Made by a program: the position numbers and the translations under genes. Below the pieces are notes generated by a model. The model saw nothing but the letters and a program-made list of their open reading frames with translations, was not told where the DNA came from and did no database searches. A stretch of 64,000 nt of DNA from Cellvibrio sp. UBA7661 (GTDB lineage: Bacteria > Pseudomonadota > Gammaproteobacteria > Pseudomonadales > Cellvibrionaceae): positions 15,248 to 79,247 of the forward strand of contig DLHT01000008.1 of NCBI GenBank assembly GCA_002483365.1. The letters are read 5' to 3'. This document shows, in pieces, positions 17,198 to 28,200 of the stretch (position 1 is its first letter; each line of letters starts with the position of its first letter).

Positions 17198-19444
17198 ATG
17201 ACACTGCCAAAGACAAGCAGTACGACAAAGGAAAATGATTCTCAGTGGATACGGATTAAACGAGACATGCACAGTATTGTGACGAATGGCGCTGATAATA
17301 CCAGCGCAAGCAAAGCCCACTATTGGCCACTTTTTTTACTTGCAACACTGCTGTTGTTAACAGGTGGCTGCGTGCTGCTTAGTTGGCACGCCCCGCAACT
17401 GCTTGCCAGTATTTACCCTTATACAACACTGATGGCTTACAACACTGCACTTGCTTTTATTGCATGCGGTTTAGGGCTGATCGCTCTTGTAAAAATGGAA
17501 TCGGTCCTGCTGTTTATTTGCAGTTTTATAGTGTTCACCATCGCGACACTGACACTGCTGGAATTGACAGCAGGACTTAAGCTCAACACAACTGACTGGT
17601 TTGTAATATTTCTGAATGAGCCACCGGTACACAGCCAACCCATTTCACCCTCTACCAGCTCGGTATTGCTGCTCGCGAGCGTAGCATTATTACTTTCCCG
17701 CTATTCGCAGGGTAATTACACACTTTTCACAACGTTGTTATGCGCATTGATGATTTTTATCACCTTGTCGGCAATTATTGGCCAGGGTTTTGGCATTTTC
17801 CCTACCTTTGTTTGGCTAGGCATCAAAATGGCGCCGCAAACTGCACTGGGTCTGCTCGCATTTTCCGCCGCAATTTTAAGTTTGCGTTGTCGCGCAGCGA
17901 TTGATGCATTTAATCGCCTGAGTGTGTTTAGTCGTTTGGCGACCGGCTTTATTTTTATGAGCTTGTTATTCATCGGTATTGGTTCCGTCGGCCTGCTGCA
18001 AATTAATAAAGTGGCTGCCATTTCGCAAAAACTCTACGATGAACCCGTACAGATTAATAATGCCGTTCTGCAGATCCGTACTTATATCGGCAGGCTTAAC
18101 CGTACGATGAAAGACATTGCAGTGCATCCTGAACTCGCAGAAGAACACAACATTCCTCAACTGATCGAATATACCCAAAAAAATCTTGATCAAAACCTGG
18201 CAATTATCCAGCGCGATCCTATCCATAACATCGACACCGACCAAATAGATCATCAATTCAAACAATGGCGTCTGATCGTATTGGAAAGTTACGCCCAACT
18301 GCAGGCAGGCAACATCGAAAGTTACCGCCAAACAGCAGTGACACTCAGCCAGGAAAAAACATTTGCGATAGAAGCACTTTGCGATGCCATTCTCCTGAAA
18401 GTGCAAGAACAAATGCTACAGCTCAATGCAGAGGCGATTAATACAAAAAATCATGCTGGCAATTTAATGGTCGTCGTCATTTGTGGATTTTTGCTGATGG
18501 GTATTTTGGTTTCGAGCCTCATTACCCGTAGCCTGAATTGGCAGCTGGAGAAAATCCGCCGCACTATGCTGGCACTGGCTGATGGTAATGCCCAAACCGT
18601 TATCCCATTCCATGATCATCCACATGAAATCGGTGAAATGGCGCAAACACTCAAGGTGTTTGCGCATAATATTGATGAGCGCAATAAAGCCATGCGCTTA
18701 ATAGAACAGCATCAACAAGAGCTGGAAAAATCCAATCACCGTCTCGCGCAAACCAACAAAGAACTGGAAACCTTTGCCTATGTTGCCTCGCATGATTTGA
18801 AATCCCCTTTGCGCGGCATTTCGCAACTGTCCAGTTGGATCGATGAAGATTTGGAATCCAAAGAATTTAACGAAGTCGAAAAACACACGCGCATGTTGCG
18901 CAACCGCATCCATCGAATGGAAAAACTGTTGGATGACCTGCTGTTATTTTACCGCGCGGGTAAAACCGACGGCGCTATCACCACTATTGACGTCGCTCAC
19001 ATAGCGAAAGAATTATTTGAAATCCAGAACACCAAACCGGGTTTGCGGCTGGAGTTGGGGGATGACCTACCTGTGTTTGAGACCTTGGGCACACCCTTTG
19101 AACAAATTCTACGCAATCTATTTTCCAATGCCATAAAACATCATGACCGCGATGACGGCATTATTCGCATTGAGGCGCAACGTATTTCTACCGACTTCTA
19201 TGAGTTCAGCGTAAGGGATGACGGCCCCGGAATACCTGAAAAATTCCAGGCGCGGGTATTTGGTATGTTTCAAACCCTGAAGTCGCGCGATGAACAGGAA
19301 GGCAGTGGTATGGGGCTCGCGCTGATCAAAAAAATTGTGGAAACCTACGGTGGCAGCATCCGTGTCTTCTCCAACGGCAGGGGCTGCCAATTCACCTTTT
19401 CCTGGCCGGCACATATAACGAAAAGGAAGCAAAGTCATGATTGA
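17198..19444 (+). CDS. Membrane sensor histidine kinase (multi-TM, 4-helix sensor, HAMP, HisKA, HATPase)
   Basis: Autophosphorylating sensor kinase of about 748 residues. The first 240 residues contain several TM helices resembling a MASE-type membrane sensor. Then come a further TM pair bracketing a helical periplasmic domain of about 140 residues of the 4HB/CHASE kind, a HAMP linker, a coiled coil, a HisKA domain with the H-box YVASHDLKSPLRG (phospho-His about residue 532), and a HATPase domain with N box NLFSNAIKHH and G boxes DDGPGIPE and GSGMGLALIKK. The catalytic half resembles kinases paired with Rcp1-type single receivers, and such a receiver is encoded next with an 8-nt overlap. The start is uncertain: the ATG at 17198 is used, a GTG at 17165 and an ATG at 17267 are in frame, and none has a strong ribosome site. 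Stimulus unknown. Confidence 0.88.
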   Translation: MTLPKTSSTTKENDSQWIRIKRDMHSIVTNGADNTSASKAHYWPLFLLATLLLLTGGCVLLSWHAPQLLASIYPYTTLMAYNTALAFIACGLGLIALVKMESVLLFICSFIVFTIATLTLLELTAGLKLNTTDWFVIFLNEPPVHSQPISPSTSSVLLLASVALLLSRYSQGNYTLFTTLLCALMIFITLSAIIGQGFGIFPTFVWLGIKMAPQTALGLLAFSAAILSLRCRAAIDAFNRLSVFSRLATGFIFMSLLFIGIGSVGLLQINKVAAISQKLYDEPVQINNAVLQIRTYIGRLNRTMKDIAVHPELAEEHNIPQLIEYTQKNLDQNLAIIQRDPIHNIDTDQIDHQFKQWRLIVLESYAQLQAGNIESYRQTAVTLSQEKTFAIEALCDAILLKVQEQMLQLNAEAINTKNHAGNLMVVVICGFLLMGILVSSLITRSLNWQLEKIRRTMLALADGNAQTVIPFHDHPHEIGEMAQTLKVFAHNIDERNKAMRLIEQHQQELEKSNHRLAQTNKELETFAYVASHDLKSPLRGISQLSSWIDEDLESKEFNEVEKHTRMLRNRIHRMEKLLDDLLLFYRAGKTDGAITTIDVAHIAKELFEIQNTKPGLRLELGDDLPVFETLGTPFEQILRNLFSNAIKHHDRDDGIIRIEAQRISTDFYEFSVRDDGPGIPEKFQARVFGMFQTLKSRDEQEGSGMGLALIKKIVETYGGSIRVFSNGRGCQFTFSWPAHITKRKQSHD

Positions 19445-19892
19445 TAAACTTCATCCGACTGACAACCAGGAATTCAAAACCGTCAGCCTGCTCATTATCG
19501 ACGATGACGATATAGACGCAACGGCACTGCGCAGAGCCCTGCATAAACTCAAGCTACTTAACCCGCTGTATCGCGCAAAAGACGGCCTTGAAGCGCTTGA
19601 AATATTGCGTAATGGTGAAATACCCAGTCCTTACATTATTTTGTTAGATATCAATATGCCGCGCATGAATGGACTGGAATTTTTGGAAGTCTTGCGCTCG
19701 GATCCGGAACTCACGACAGCCGTGGTATTTGTCCTGACCACATCAAAATCAGATGAAGACATTATGGCGGCCTACCGCGAACATGTAGCCGGTTATTTGT
19801 TAAAACAACGGATGGACAGTGATTTTATGCAGGTGGTCAGTTTGCTTGACCACTACTGGCGAGTCATTGAGTTACCTGTTAACCCGCAATAA
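19437..19892 (+). CDS. Single-domain response regulator (Rcp1/CheY-like)
   Basis: 151 residues, essentially one receiver domain. The acidic pocket is present (IIDDDDID), the phospho-acceptor Asp lies in ILLDINMPRMNG, the Thr in VLTTS and the Lys in GYLLKQ. There is no output domain, so it probably passes phosphate or docks to a partner, as Rcp1-type regulators do with phytochrome-like kinases. The start ATG overlaps the kinase stop and is preceded by AAGGAAG. With the REC-GGDEF-EAL gene 53 nt downstream it forms a three-gene signalling cassette. Confidence 0.92.
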   Translation: MIDKLHPTDNQEFKTVSLLIIDDDDIDATALRRALHKLKLLNPLYRAKDGLEALEILRNGEIPSPYIILLDINMPRMNGLEFLEVLRSDPELTTAVVFVLTTSKSDEDIMAAYREHVAGYLLKQRMDSDFMQVVSLLDHYWRVIELPVNPQ

Positions 19893-19945
19893 AAACTAAC
19901 AGGTGATACGTGGAGCAATAGGAACCAAGCAAAGAGGTATTTTGC

Positions 19946-21703
19946 ATGAAGTTATTACTGATTGATGATAACGAACTGGATCGCCAGGCAATTATCCGCA
20001 CGTTTAAAAAAACCGAGTGGAATATCACTATTGCCCAAGCGGGATCTGCCAGCGAAGGGCTGGCCCAGTTTGATAGCAATGACTTCGATGCGGTGCTACT
20101 TGACTATCGCCTTCCCGATATTGATGGCATGGAAGTTTTGCATTTATTAAATAAACATCCTCATCATCATGCGGCCATTATTATCCTTACCGGTGCCAGC
20201 GCCGATGATGATCTTGAACGCGAATTTATTGAAGCAGGCGCGCAAGATGTTCTCTTTAAATCTGAAATTGCCCATAAACATTTAACCCGCGCTATCACCC
20301 ATGCCCGTGCACGCCATGTTCTGGAACGGCAACTACAGGAAAGTCATCAACGTTTGCGTGCACTAGCCGAAAATGATTCGCTGACCGGGCTTGCTAACCG
20401 CTATTACTTTGATGAAAGTTTGCGCTCGGCAATCCAGCGCGCCAAACGCCACAATGAACAACTTGCATTATTATTTTTGGATCTTGATAACTTTAAATTC
20501 ATTAATGATGGTTTAGGCCATGTGATTGGCGATCAGGTATTGAAAGAAGTTGCCAATCGTTTACTGCATGTTGTCCGTGCGGGCGATATTGTCTGCCGTT
20601 TGGGCGGCGATGAATTTGCCATACTCGCCCACAATTTTGATTCACAAGAAGCCATCAGCCAATTGGCGCAGCGCATTCTCGATGATTTACGGCGACCGGT
20701 ATTGGTGGGCACTAATGAAAATACCATCTCAAGTAGTATTGGTATTGCCACTTATCCTGATGCAGGTGAAACCGCCAGTGATCTGCTCAAAGCGGCAGAC
20801 ATGGCGATGTATCGCGCAAAACAGGATGGCCGCAATAACTTCCAATTTTTTTCATCGTCTATGCAAGCGCAAATGCAAGAGCGATTGCGCCTTGAAAAAG
20901 AATTGCGTGCACTGATTCCCACCAACCATTTTGTGTTGTTTTACCAACCGATCGTCGATGCACAAACCTTTGAAATCTGCGGCGCAGAAGGCTTGATCCG
21001 CTGGGATCACCCGGAGCGTGGCATTTTGCCCCCTATCGAATTTATCGGGCTTGCTGAAGAAATCGGGTTGATTGGTGAAATCGATTCGCGCAGCCGTTTT
21101 AATGCCTGCAAACAGTTAGCTGACTGGCGTCAACAAGGGTTGGTAAATAATGACTTCAACATGAAATTTAATGTGTGCGCGCAGCTGCTGACTGATGAGG
21201 ATCTCTATCAGGGCATTATTGATGACCTTGAACGCACCGGTTTACCCGGGAGCAGTGTCAGCCTGGAAATTACCGAGTCCATTCTCATTGAAAATTTACA
21301 AAGCACAGCGCAGCGCCTGAAACAAATCCGGGATTACGGAGTGGATATTGCGGTGGATGATTTTGGTACAGGTTATTCCTCAATGGCGTACCTGAAAGAA
21401 TTGCCTGCAAGCACACTCAAAATTGACCGCAAATTTGTACAGGGCGTGCCTGATAACGCAGCCGATTGCCGCATACTGCGCGCCATGATTGTGTTCGCCA
21501 AAAGCCTCGACCTGACGATTGTGGTCGAAGGGGTAGAAACCCGCGAACAAGCCCGCATTTGCCGCGATTATGGTGCTGATTTATTGCAAGGTTATTTATT
21601 TTCAAAACCACTTTCACCCACCGCATTTGAACAACTCTTGCGCAGCCATAGCGCGCAAGAATGGACAAACCGTATGTCCACACTGGGAGTAATGACAGGG
21701 TAA
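19946..21703 (+). CDS. REC-GGDEF-EAL response regulator, c-di-GMP turnover
   Basis: 585 residues. An N-terminal receiver (about 1-120) has its phospho-Asp in LLDYRLPDIDG and Lys in VLFKSE. The GGDEF domain (about 150-310) has an intact site, RLGGDEFAIL. The EAL domain (about 325-575) reads EGLIRW at the signature, keeping the metal-binding Glu and Leu, and retains DDFGTGYSS, KIDRKFV and VVEGVET, so phosphodiesterase activity is plausible. The protein is therefore potentially bifunctional, with phosphorylation by the upstream kinase choosing the outcome; that is inference. The start ATG follows AAGAGGTATTTTGC, a usable ribosome site. The 53-nt gap after the single receiver suggests co-transcription. 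Confidence 0.9.
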   Translation: MKLLLIDDNELDRQAIIRTFKKTEWNITIAQAGSASEGLAQFDSNDFDAVLLDYRLPDIDGMEVLHLLNKHPHHHAAIIILTGASADDDLEREFIEAGAQDVLFKSEIAHKHLTRAITHARARHVLERQLQESHQRLRALAENDSLTGLANRYYFDESLRSAIQRAKRHNEQLALLFLDLDNFKFINDGLGHVIGDQVLKEVANRLLHVVRAGDIVCRLGGDEFAILAHNFDSQEAISQLAQRILDDLRRPVLVGTNENTISSSIGIATYPDAGETASDLLKAADMAMYRAKQDGRNNFQFFSSSMQAQMQERLRLEKELRALIPTNHFVLFYQPIVDAQTFEICGAEGLIRWDHPERGILPPIEFIGLAEEIGLIGEIDSRSRFNACKQLADWRQQGLVNNDFNMKFNVCAQLLTDEDLYQGIIDDLERTGLPGSSVSLEITESILIENLQSTAQRLKQIRDYGVDIAVDDFGTGYSSMAYLKELPASTLKIDRKFVQGVPDNAADCRILRAMIVFAKSLDLTIVVEGVETREQARICRDYGADLLQGYLFSKPLSPTAFEQLLRSHSAQEWTNRMSTLGVMTG

Positions 21704-21929
21704 TCAATACTCACATGCAGCCAGCGCTCGCTCTTCAAGCAAAAATGCGTGTATATCGGCCTTTCATCGCGCCGTTATCAAGGGCAAAAAATGCCCACAT
21801 AGTCATTTCCAATCCGGCAGATTGAACCAGACAATTTTGCACGACTGTTGTGATTGGCCTATCATGCCCCCACATTGCGATTGTCCCCTATCTGACTATC
21901 CCATCTTTATTGAAGATCAAGGAATACCT

Positions 21930-22880
21930 ATGAGTGAAGTACAACACCATCGCCTGATTATTCTCGGTTCTGGCCCTGCTGGTTACACTGCTGCTATTTA
22001 CGCCGCTCGTGCCAACCTTAAACCTGTGGTTATCACCGGCATGCAACAAGGCGGTCAATTGACCACTACCACTGAAGTAGAAAACTGGCCCGGTGGTGTT
22101 CACGATCTGCAAGGTCCGGACTTGATGGTACAAATGCAGCAACATGCCGAGCGTTTTGATACACAGATCGTGTTTGACCACATTCATGAAACTGTGTTGA
22201 GCGAGCGTCCATTCAAGTTGATTGGCTCTAATACTTACACCTGCGATGCTTTGATTATTGCGACCGGTGCTTCTGCGCAATATCTGGGCTTACCGTCAGA
22301 AGAAGCCTTCATGGGCAAAGGCGTAAGCGCTTGTGCAACCTGTGATGGATTCTTTTACCGCGACCAAAAAGTTGCCGTTGTCGGCGGCGGCAATACCGCA
22401 GTTGAAGAGGCGCTGTATTTGTCCAATATCGCAAGCGAAGTCACGTTGATCCATCGTCGCGACAAACTGAAGTCAGAGAAAATTCTGCAAGATAAGTTGA
22501 TGGCGAAAGTAGCCAACGGCAACATCAAAGTTATCTGGAACCATCAGTTGGAAGAAGTATTGGGTAACGATTCAGGCGTGACCGGATTGCGTTTAAAAAG
22601 CACGCAAGACGGCACAACCCAGGAAATTGACGTTGCCGGTGTATTCATCGCCATCGGTCACAAACCTAACACCGATATTTTTGAAGGCCAGTTGGACATG
22701 CACAACGGCTACATCAAAGTAAAAAGCGGCTTGGAAGGCAACGCGACTCAAACCAGCGTTGAAGGTGTATATGCTGCGGGCGATGTGGCGGACCACATTT
22801 ATCGCCAGGCGATTACCTCTTCTGGCTCTGGTTGTATGGCTGCGCTGGATGCTGAAAAGTATCTCGACGATTTGAAATAA
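21930..22880 (+). CDS. trxB: Thioredoxin reductase (NADPH)
   Basis: FAD-dependent enzyme that transfers electrons from NADPH to thioredoxin in the cytoplasm. 316 residues from the ATG at 21930, chosen because AAGGA sits 7 nt upstream and the conserved FAD motif LGSGPAGYTAAIYAARA then starts near residue 11; an in-frame ATG at 21822 would add 36 unlikely residues. The redox-active CATC is present in ACATCDGFF, the NADPH fold in VGGGNTAVEEALYLS, and the C-terminal FAD motif in GVYAAGDVAD. Length matches the family (about 315-321). Monocistronic, ending at a strong terminator. Confidence 0.97.
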   Translation: MSEVQHHRLIILGSGPAGYTAAIYAARANLKPVVITGMQQGGQLTTTTEVENWPGGVHDLQGPDLMVQMQQHAERFDTQIVFDHIHETVLSERPFKLIGSNTYTCDALIIATGASAQYLGLPSEEAFMGKGVSACATCDGFFYRDQKVAVVGGGNTAVEEALYLSNIASEVTLIHRRDKLKSEKILQDKLMAKVANGNIKVIWNHQLEEVLGNDSGVTGLRLKSTQDGTTQEIDVAGVFIAIGHKPNTDIFEGQLDMHNGYIKVKSGLEGNATQTSVEGVYAAGDVADHIYRQAITSSGSGCMAALDAEKYLDDLK

Positions 22881-22982
22881 TCGCGATTTTTTTCACAGCA
22901 TTTAATTGAAACGCTTTTTCTTTTTATCGCAGTGAAAAAGAAGTGATTAAAAAGAAGCGGCTAAGCTAAAAAAGCGTGATAA

Positions 22983-23022
22983 AAAAAAGAGGAAAACCCG
23001 TGCGGGTTTTCCTCTTTTTTTT
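22983..23022. terminator. Bidirectional intrinsic terminator
   Basis: GAGGAAAACCC (22989-22999) pairs with GGGTTTTCCTC (23004-23014) around GTGC, flanked by an A-run on the left and a T-run on the right. It can end trxB on plus and would also stop the DUF3313-like gene on minus, whose last codon is at 23046. Confidence 0.92.
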
Positions 23023-23045
23023 TTGCGCCACGTAATGCCTGTGAA

Positions 23046-23738
23046 TTAATGACGATCCGATGCTTTATCCAACTCGGTGCGCAAATTACGCAACCAATGG
23101 TTAAACGCCAAACGCACCTGGATATTGTTTGTCACCCGATTATTTTCCTCCCATATTTTTCCCAAATCACGCTGGTCAGTAATAATCGCAAGCGGCTTAC
23201 CGGATACGGAGTCGTACAATGAAATTTCCAAGGTCATGGTCCCCATACCTTCGCTATACACTTTCATTCGGTTGGGGCGGCCCTTCATGTCATCTTTGCT
23301 AGCCAAAGGCGCAATTTCCAATACTTTAGCGGATACCGTCATCACATCCGGGCCCGCCTCCACTACTGTGGCGTAAGTACCATCAGCAATTAAATTATTC
23401 ATCAGCGCTTCGGTGTAACGCTCTGAATAATAGCGACGGTCTGTGTCATTTAACTCCCAAGGTGTATCGTCAACCATATTGGTTCCCGACTGCTTACGGA
23501 TTTTCACATCGCTCAAATCCAACTGTTCAACCAATAACTTTTTGTACTGTGAAAACTCGGCACCCTTGGCGATAAACGTCCCATCAAAGCGTGTTTTCTC
23601 TACGGCCGTCAGGCCTGCCTTATCGGCTTTTAGCTGGGCATTTTTTTCATGGGGTTTGGTAAATGAACAACCGGTCACCGCACTGGCTGCCAGCACCACC
23701 AGCGCGATAGTTGTCATAGTGCGTTTCATGGTTTTCAT
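23046..23738 (-). CDS. DUF3313-like outer-membrane lipoprotein
   Basis: 230 residues from the ATG at 23738, chosen because AGGTGG lies 7 nt upstream; a longer frame to 23846 has no signal. The N terminus is a lipoprotein signal with lipobox VTGC (Cys at about residue 23). The rest is a soluble alpha/beta domain with motifs such as RRYYSERYTEALMNNL and a C-terminal NNRVTNNIQVRLAFNHW. It resembles proteins annotated DUF3313, whose role is unknown; this match is from memory and moderately sure. The gene stands alone, between trxB (convergent) and another lipoprotein gene on the same strand. Confidence 0.75.
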   Translation of the reverse strand: MKTMKRTMTTIALVVLAASAVTGCSFTKPHEKNAQLKADKAGLTAVEKTRFDGTFIAKGAEFSQYKKLLVEQLDLSDVKIRKQSGTNMVDDTPWELNDTDRRYYSERYTEALMNNLIADGTYATVVEAGPDVMTVSAKVLEIAPLASKDDMKGRPNRMKVYSEGMGTMTLEISLYDSVSGKPLAIITDQRDLGKIWEENNRVTNNIQVRLAFNHWLRNLRTELDKASDRH

Positions 23739-23983
23739 AGCATATCCACCTGATCCTTTAACAAAAGTTTTCGACATGATTCCCGCAGCATTGCTGCCTG
23801 TAATCAGTAAGACGTTATACGCAATTCGAGGTTCAATAGGTGACATCGCCCGCCCGAATCCAATAGCTATGTCACTTTAGAAATAGGCTCGTAAGTCATT
23901 GAAGCACAAAAGCAAACCGGGAGGCCAATACATACCGGCTGAGCTTGTAATATTTTGTAGTGCGCAGTGAAACGAGCGGGCAA

Positions 23984-25051
23984 CTAATGAATAGTGACTT
24001 TCATAATGCCACCGCGATACAAACCTAAATAAACGCGGGTTTTGCCGTCTTCAACCACAGCAATCATACTGCGCACGCCGCCAAACAGTGTAGGGTCCGT
24101 GTGACGATATTTTTTCCACCGCTGGCCGCCATCGTCAGATACTTCAAAAATCAGCGGCTGCGGAGTATCCCAATTTTTATCCCAACCCGCGGTATACAAT
24201 GTCGCGGGCGCTAATGGATCTATGGCGACATCAAAGTAAAAACGATAATCCACATCGCCAATTAACGTAGCCCAATTGGCTCCGCGGTCACTGCTGGACA
24301 ATACCCCTCCCTCACCCGATACCATCACCCAGTCAGGGCGAGCGCGATCAAATTGAATCCCGTAAATCACGCTGGGATTAGGCAACAAATCGCGATAGGC
24401 ACGCAGCTCTTTTGTATCCAGAGAATACACATTCAACACCAATTGCTCGAAAGCATTTTGCCCGCCGAACCAAATTTCATTGGTCACAGGGTTGCGCTTT
24501 ACGATTGTTTTGCGCTGCCCAAACCCATGCCACATACCACTCAGCAATTGCCAGCTGCGCCCTTCATCGTAAGAAACGCCCAAAGCTTCAATGCCTGTTG
24601 CATAAAGGGCATTATTATCATCATCGTAGTGCATACCGTAGAACGCTTCTGTGCCTTCGTCACCACCAAAATTGTGTGCAATCTCCTGCCATGTACTACC
24701 GCCATTGAGAGTTTCAAATAAACGATGATCAACCAGATCATTATGTTGGCGCTCTGTCATGACGAGATAGTGATTGGGAGCGATAATCGCAAGATCCAAC
24801 ACTTCCCGATCTACCAATCCAACTGCCTCCCACGTACTTTGCGCGCTCACTTTGCGATACACACCACGATCAGTCGCGGCTAACAACGTCTGCTTATCAG
24901 CATACAACCGTGTGATGACTCGCCCCTCAAGACCATCGTGTGCAAACGTGATGCTGGGTTTGGGTAAATCATCGCTACCACAGGCCGTTAACAATAATCC
25001 CAAAATAATGCCGCACCAACGCGTAATGCCGTTTGATATTTTCACCTTCAT
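23984..25051 (-). CDS. Lipoprotein with BNR/sialidase-like beta-propeller repeats
   Basis: 355 residues. The ATG at 25051 is preceded by GAGGAG; the GTG just before it is a weaker choice. A lipobox LTAC places the acylated Cys near residue 24. The mature protein has at least five blade-like repeats with Asp-box-type motifs (SSDRGANWATL, VSYDEGRSWQLL, ETLNGGSTWQEI, VSDDGGQRWKKY), typical of BNR or Ycf48-like propellers. These folds serve glycosidases, assembly factors and binding proteins, and no catalytic Tyr/Glu set for a sialidase is evident, so a binding role is more likely. Monocistronic. Confidence 0.85.
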   Translation of the reverse strand: MKVKISNGITRWCGIILGLLLTACGSDDLPKPSITFAHDGLEGRVITRLYADKQTLLAATDRGVYRKVSAQSTWEAVGLVDREVLDLAIIAPNHYLVMTERQHNDLVDHRLFETLNGGSTWQEIAHNFGGDEGTEAFYGMHYDDDNNALYATGIEALGVSYDEGRSWQLLSGMWHGFGQRKTIVKRNPVTNEIWFGGQNAFEQLVLNVYSLDTKELRAYRDLLPNPSVIYGIQFDRARPDWVMVSGEGGVLSSSDRGANWATLIGDVDYRFYFDVAIDPLAPATLYTAGWDKNWDTPQPLIFEVSDDGGQRWKKYRHTDPTLFGGVRSMIAVVEDGKTRVYLGLYRGGIMKVTIH

Positions 25052-25157
25052 CACTCCTCTTCGTATTGCATCAGGTCAATTTGTCGTACCGGAGTATGCG
25101 AAAGGAAATTCAAAAGAATTGTAAGAAATTGTGACTAGCAGTACTGGTCGTGCCATT

Positions 25158-25185
25158 GAAAAAAAAAAGGAGGCCGAAGCCTCCT
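25158..25185 (-). terminator. Intrinsic terminator of purL
   Basis: AGGAGGC (25168-25174) and GCCTCCT (25179-25185) close on a CGAA tetraloop. The A-run at 25159-25168 gives a U-tract on the minus strand, so it terminates purL 55 nt past its stop. Confidence 0.9.
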
Positions 25186-25239
25186 ATACATAATTTTTAT
25201 ACATGATGTTGTTTGTTGAGAATTTGGGATTGCCAGTAA

Positions 25240-28200
25240 TTAACTCACAAACACGCGCGCATTGCGGAACAAACGCAACCATGCACCATCGTCTTTCCAA
25301 TCATCCGGTTTCCATGAGTTGGTTACCGCGCGGAATACGCGCTCGGGGTGCGGCATCATAATGGTGACGCGACCATCTTTGCTGGCAACGCTGGTGATAC
25401 CCAATGGAGAACCGTTCGGGTTAGCCGGATAGGTTTCCGTTGCTTGCAAATTGTTGTCGATAAAACGCAGCGCAACAGTACCGCTCTCGTTACACACTTT
25501 CAGCGCATCGGCATTAGCAAATTCCGCATAGCCTTCGCCGTGTGCAACAGCCACTGGCATATGCGACCCCGTCATGCCTTTAAACAGAACTGACGATGAC
25601 TCCTGCACTTGCACCAAGCTAAAACGCGCTTCAAATTGTTCAGACAAGTTGCGCACAAAACGCGGCCAGTGATCGGCACCAGGTATCAGATTTTTCAGAT
25701 TGGACATCATCTGGCAACCGTTACACACGCCCAAACTGAAAGTGTCGTTGCGATGGAAGAAACGCTCGAATTCATCGCGCACTTTGTTGTTGAACAAAAT
25801 CGTTTTTGACCAACCCTCGCCCGCACCCAATACGTCACCGTAGGAGAAGCCGCCGCAAGCAACCAGGCCTTTGAATTGTTCCAGCGATACACGACCTGAA
25901 AGCAAATCGCTCATGTGCACATCAACGGCTTTGAAACCAGCGCGATCAAATGCTGCCGCCATTTCCACATGACCGTTAACGCCTTGCTCACGCAATACCG
26001 CAATAGCAGGACGAACGCCAGTGTTAATAAATGGCGCTGCAACATCGTCATTTTGGTCGTAGCTCAGTTTCACGCTTAAACCGGGGTTTGGTTTGATGAT
26101 TGCGGCAAATTCTTGTTCTGCGCACACAGGGTTGTCACGCAGAGCTTGAATGCGATAACTGGTTTCGCTCCACAGTGCTTGCAGTTGCGCGCGCGGTTGA
26201 TCGAACAATACTTTTCCGTTCAGGCTGATATTTAAGGAATCGCTGCTGTTCAAACCACCGATTACATTGACTTTTAATCCCGCATCAGCAAAACGTTTTT
26301 GCACTGCAGCAGATTGCGCACGTGCAACTTGTACTACGGCACCCGCTTCTTCACTGAACAATACAGCAAGCGCATCATCACCCAAGCCATCCAAATTAAT
26401 GCTTACACCGGTGTGACCTGCGAATGCCATTTCTGCAACAACCGCGAATAAACCACCATCAGAGCGATCGTGGTATGCAAGTAACTCATTAGCCGCAAGG
26501 CTTGCTTGTGTTGCGTTAAAGAAATTTTTGAGTTGCTCAGCAGAATCCAAATCAGCAGGTGTTTGGCCGAGTTGGTTGTAAACCTGCGCGAGGATCGAGC
26601 CACCCAGACGATTTTTACCGTTGCCCAAATCAATCAGAATTAAATCGGTATCGCCTTTGTCGGTTCTGAGTTGTGGAGTCAGTGTTTGACGCACATCTAC
26701 CACAGGTGAGAACGCAGAGATTACCAATGACAATGGCGCAGTAACCGCTTTATTTTCATCGCCATCTTTCCAGGCGGTGCGCATGGACATGGAATCTTTT
26801 CCAACCGGAATAGTAATGCCCAACGCCGGGCACAACTCCATCCCCACTGCTTCTACTGTGCGATACAGTTTTTCTTCTTCGCCTTGATGGCCAGCAGCGC
26901 ACATCCAGTTAGCAGACAGTTTTACATCCGACAATTTTGCAATGCGCGTTGCCGCGATATTGGTGATGGCTTCGGCAATCGCCATGCGGCCAGATGCTGG
27001 TGCATCCAACAATGCGACCGGCGTGCGCTCACCCATACTCATGGCTTCGCCCGCATAAGAGTCGTAGCTCACCGTCGTAACGGCAACGTCAGCAACCGGC
27101 ACTTGCCATGGGCCAACCAATTGGTCACGCGCAACCATGCCCGTTACCGAGCGGTCACCGATAGTGATCAGGAAATTTTTGCTCGCGACCGCTGGGTGTT
27201 TAAGCACACGCTCAGCAGCCTCTTTTAATTCAATACCGGCAGTGCTGAATTCAGCTGTTTTTGCAGTGTGCTTTTCGGTAACGCGATGCATTTTTGGCGG
27301 TTTGCCAAACAATACTGACATTGGCAAATCAACCGGTTTTGCATCGAAATGTTTGTCATTAACCAACAAATGTTTTTCGTCAGTCGCTTCACCGACAACA
27401 GCGTAAGCCGCGCGCTCGCGCTGGCAAATCGCTTCAAAACGCGGCAGGTCTGCCGGCGCAATTGCCAAGACATAACGCTCTTGCGATTCGTTACACCAAA
27501 TCGCCAATGGACTCATGCTCGGTTCGTCGTTAGGTACATTGCGCAATTCAAATTTGCCGCCAGTCCCACCGTCTTTTACCAATTCAGGGAAAGCGTTGGA
27601 AAGACCGCCTGCCCCCACATCGTGAATAAACGCGATCGGGTTTTTATCGCCCATCTGCCAGCAAGCGTCGATAACTTCTTGACAGCGGCGTTCCATTTCG
27701 GGGTTCTGGCGTTGTACAGAGGCGAAATCCAGATCTTCAGACGAAGAACCGGAAGTCATCGAAGAAGCAGCACCGCCGCCAAGGCCGATCAACATCGCCG
27801 GGCCACCGAGCACAACCAACTTGGTGCCAGCACCAAAGGGCGGCTTCTCGATGTGTTCAGTTTTGATATTGCCGTAACCACCCGCCAACATAATGGGCTT
27901 GTGATAGCCACGGCGCTCGCCGTCAAAGTTTTCTTCGAAGGTACGGAAATAACCGCAAATATTCGGGCGACCAAATTCGTTGTTAAACGCAGCGCCGCCG
28001 ATGGGGCCTTCGATCATGATGTCGAGCGCGTTCACGATACGGTTAGGCTTACCGTAATTCTGTTCCCACGGCTGTTCAAAACCCGGGATTTGCAGGTTGG
28101 AAACGGTAAAACCGGTCAAACCGACTTTGGGTTTGGAGCCGCGACCAACAGCACCTTCGTCACGGATCTCACCACCGGCACCGGTACCTGCACCCGAGAA

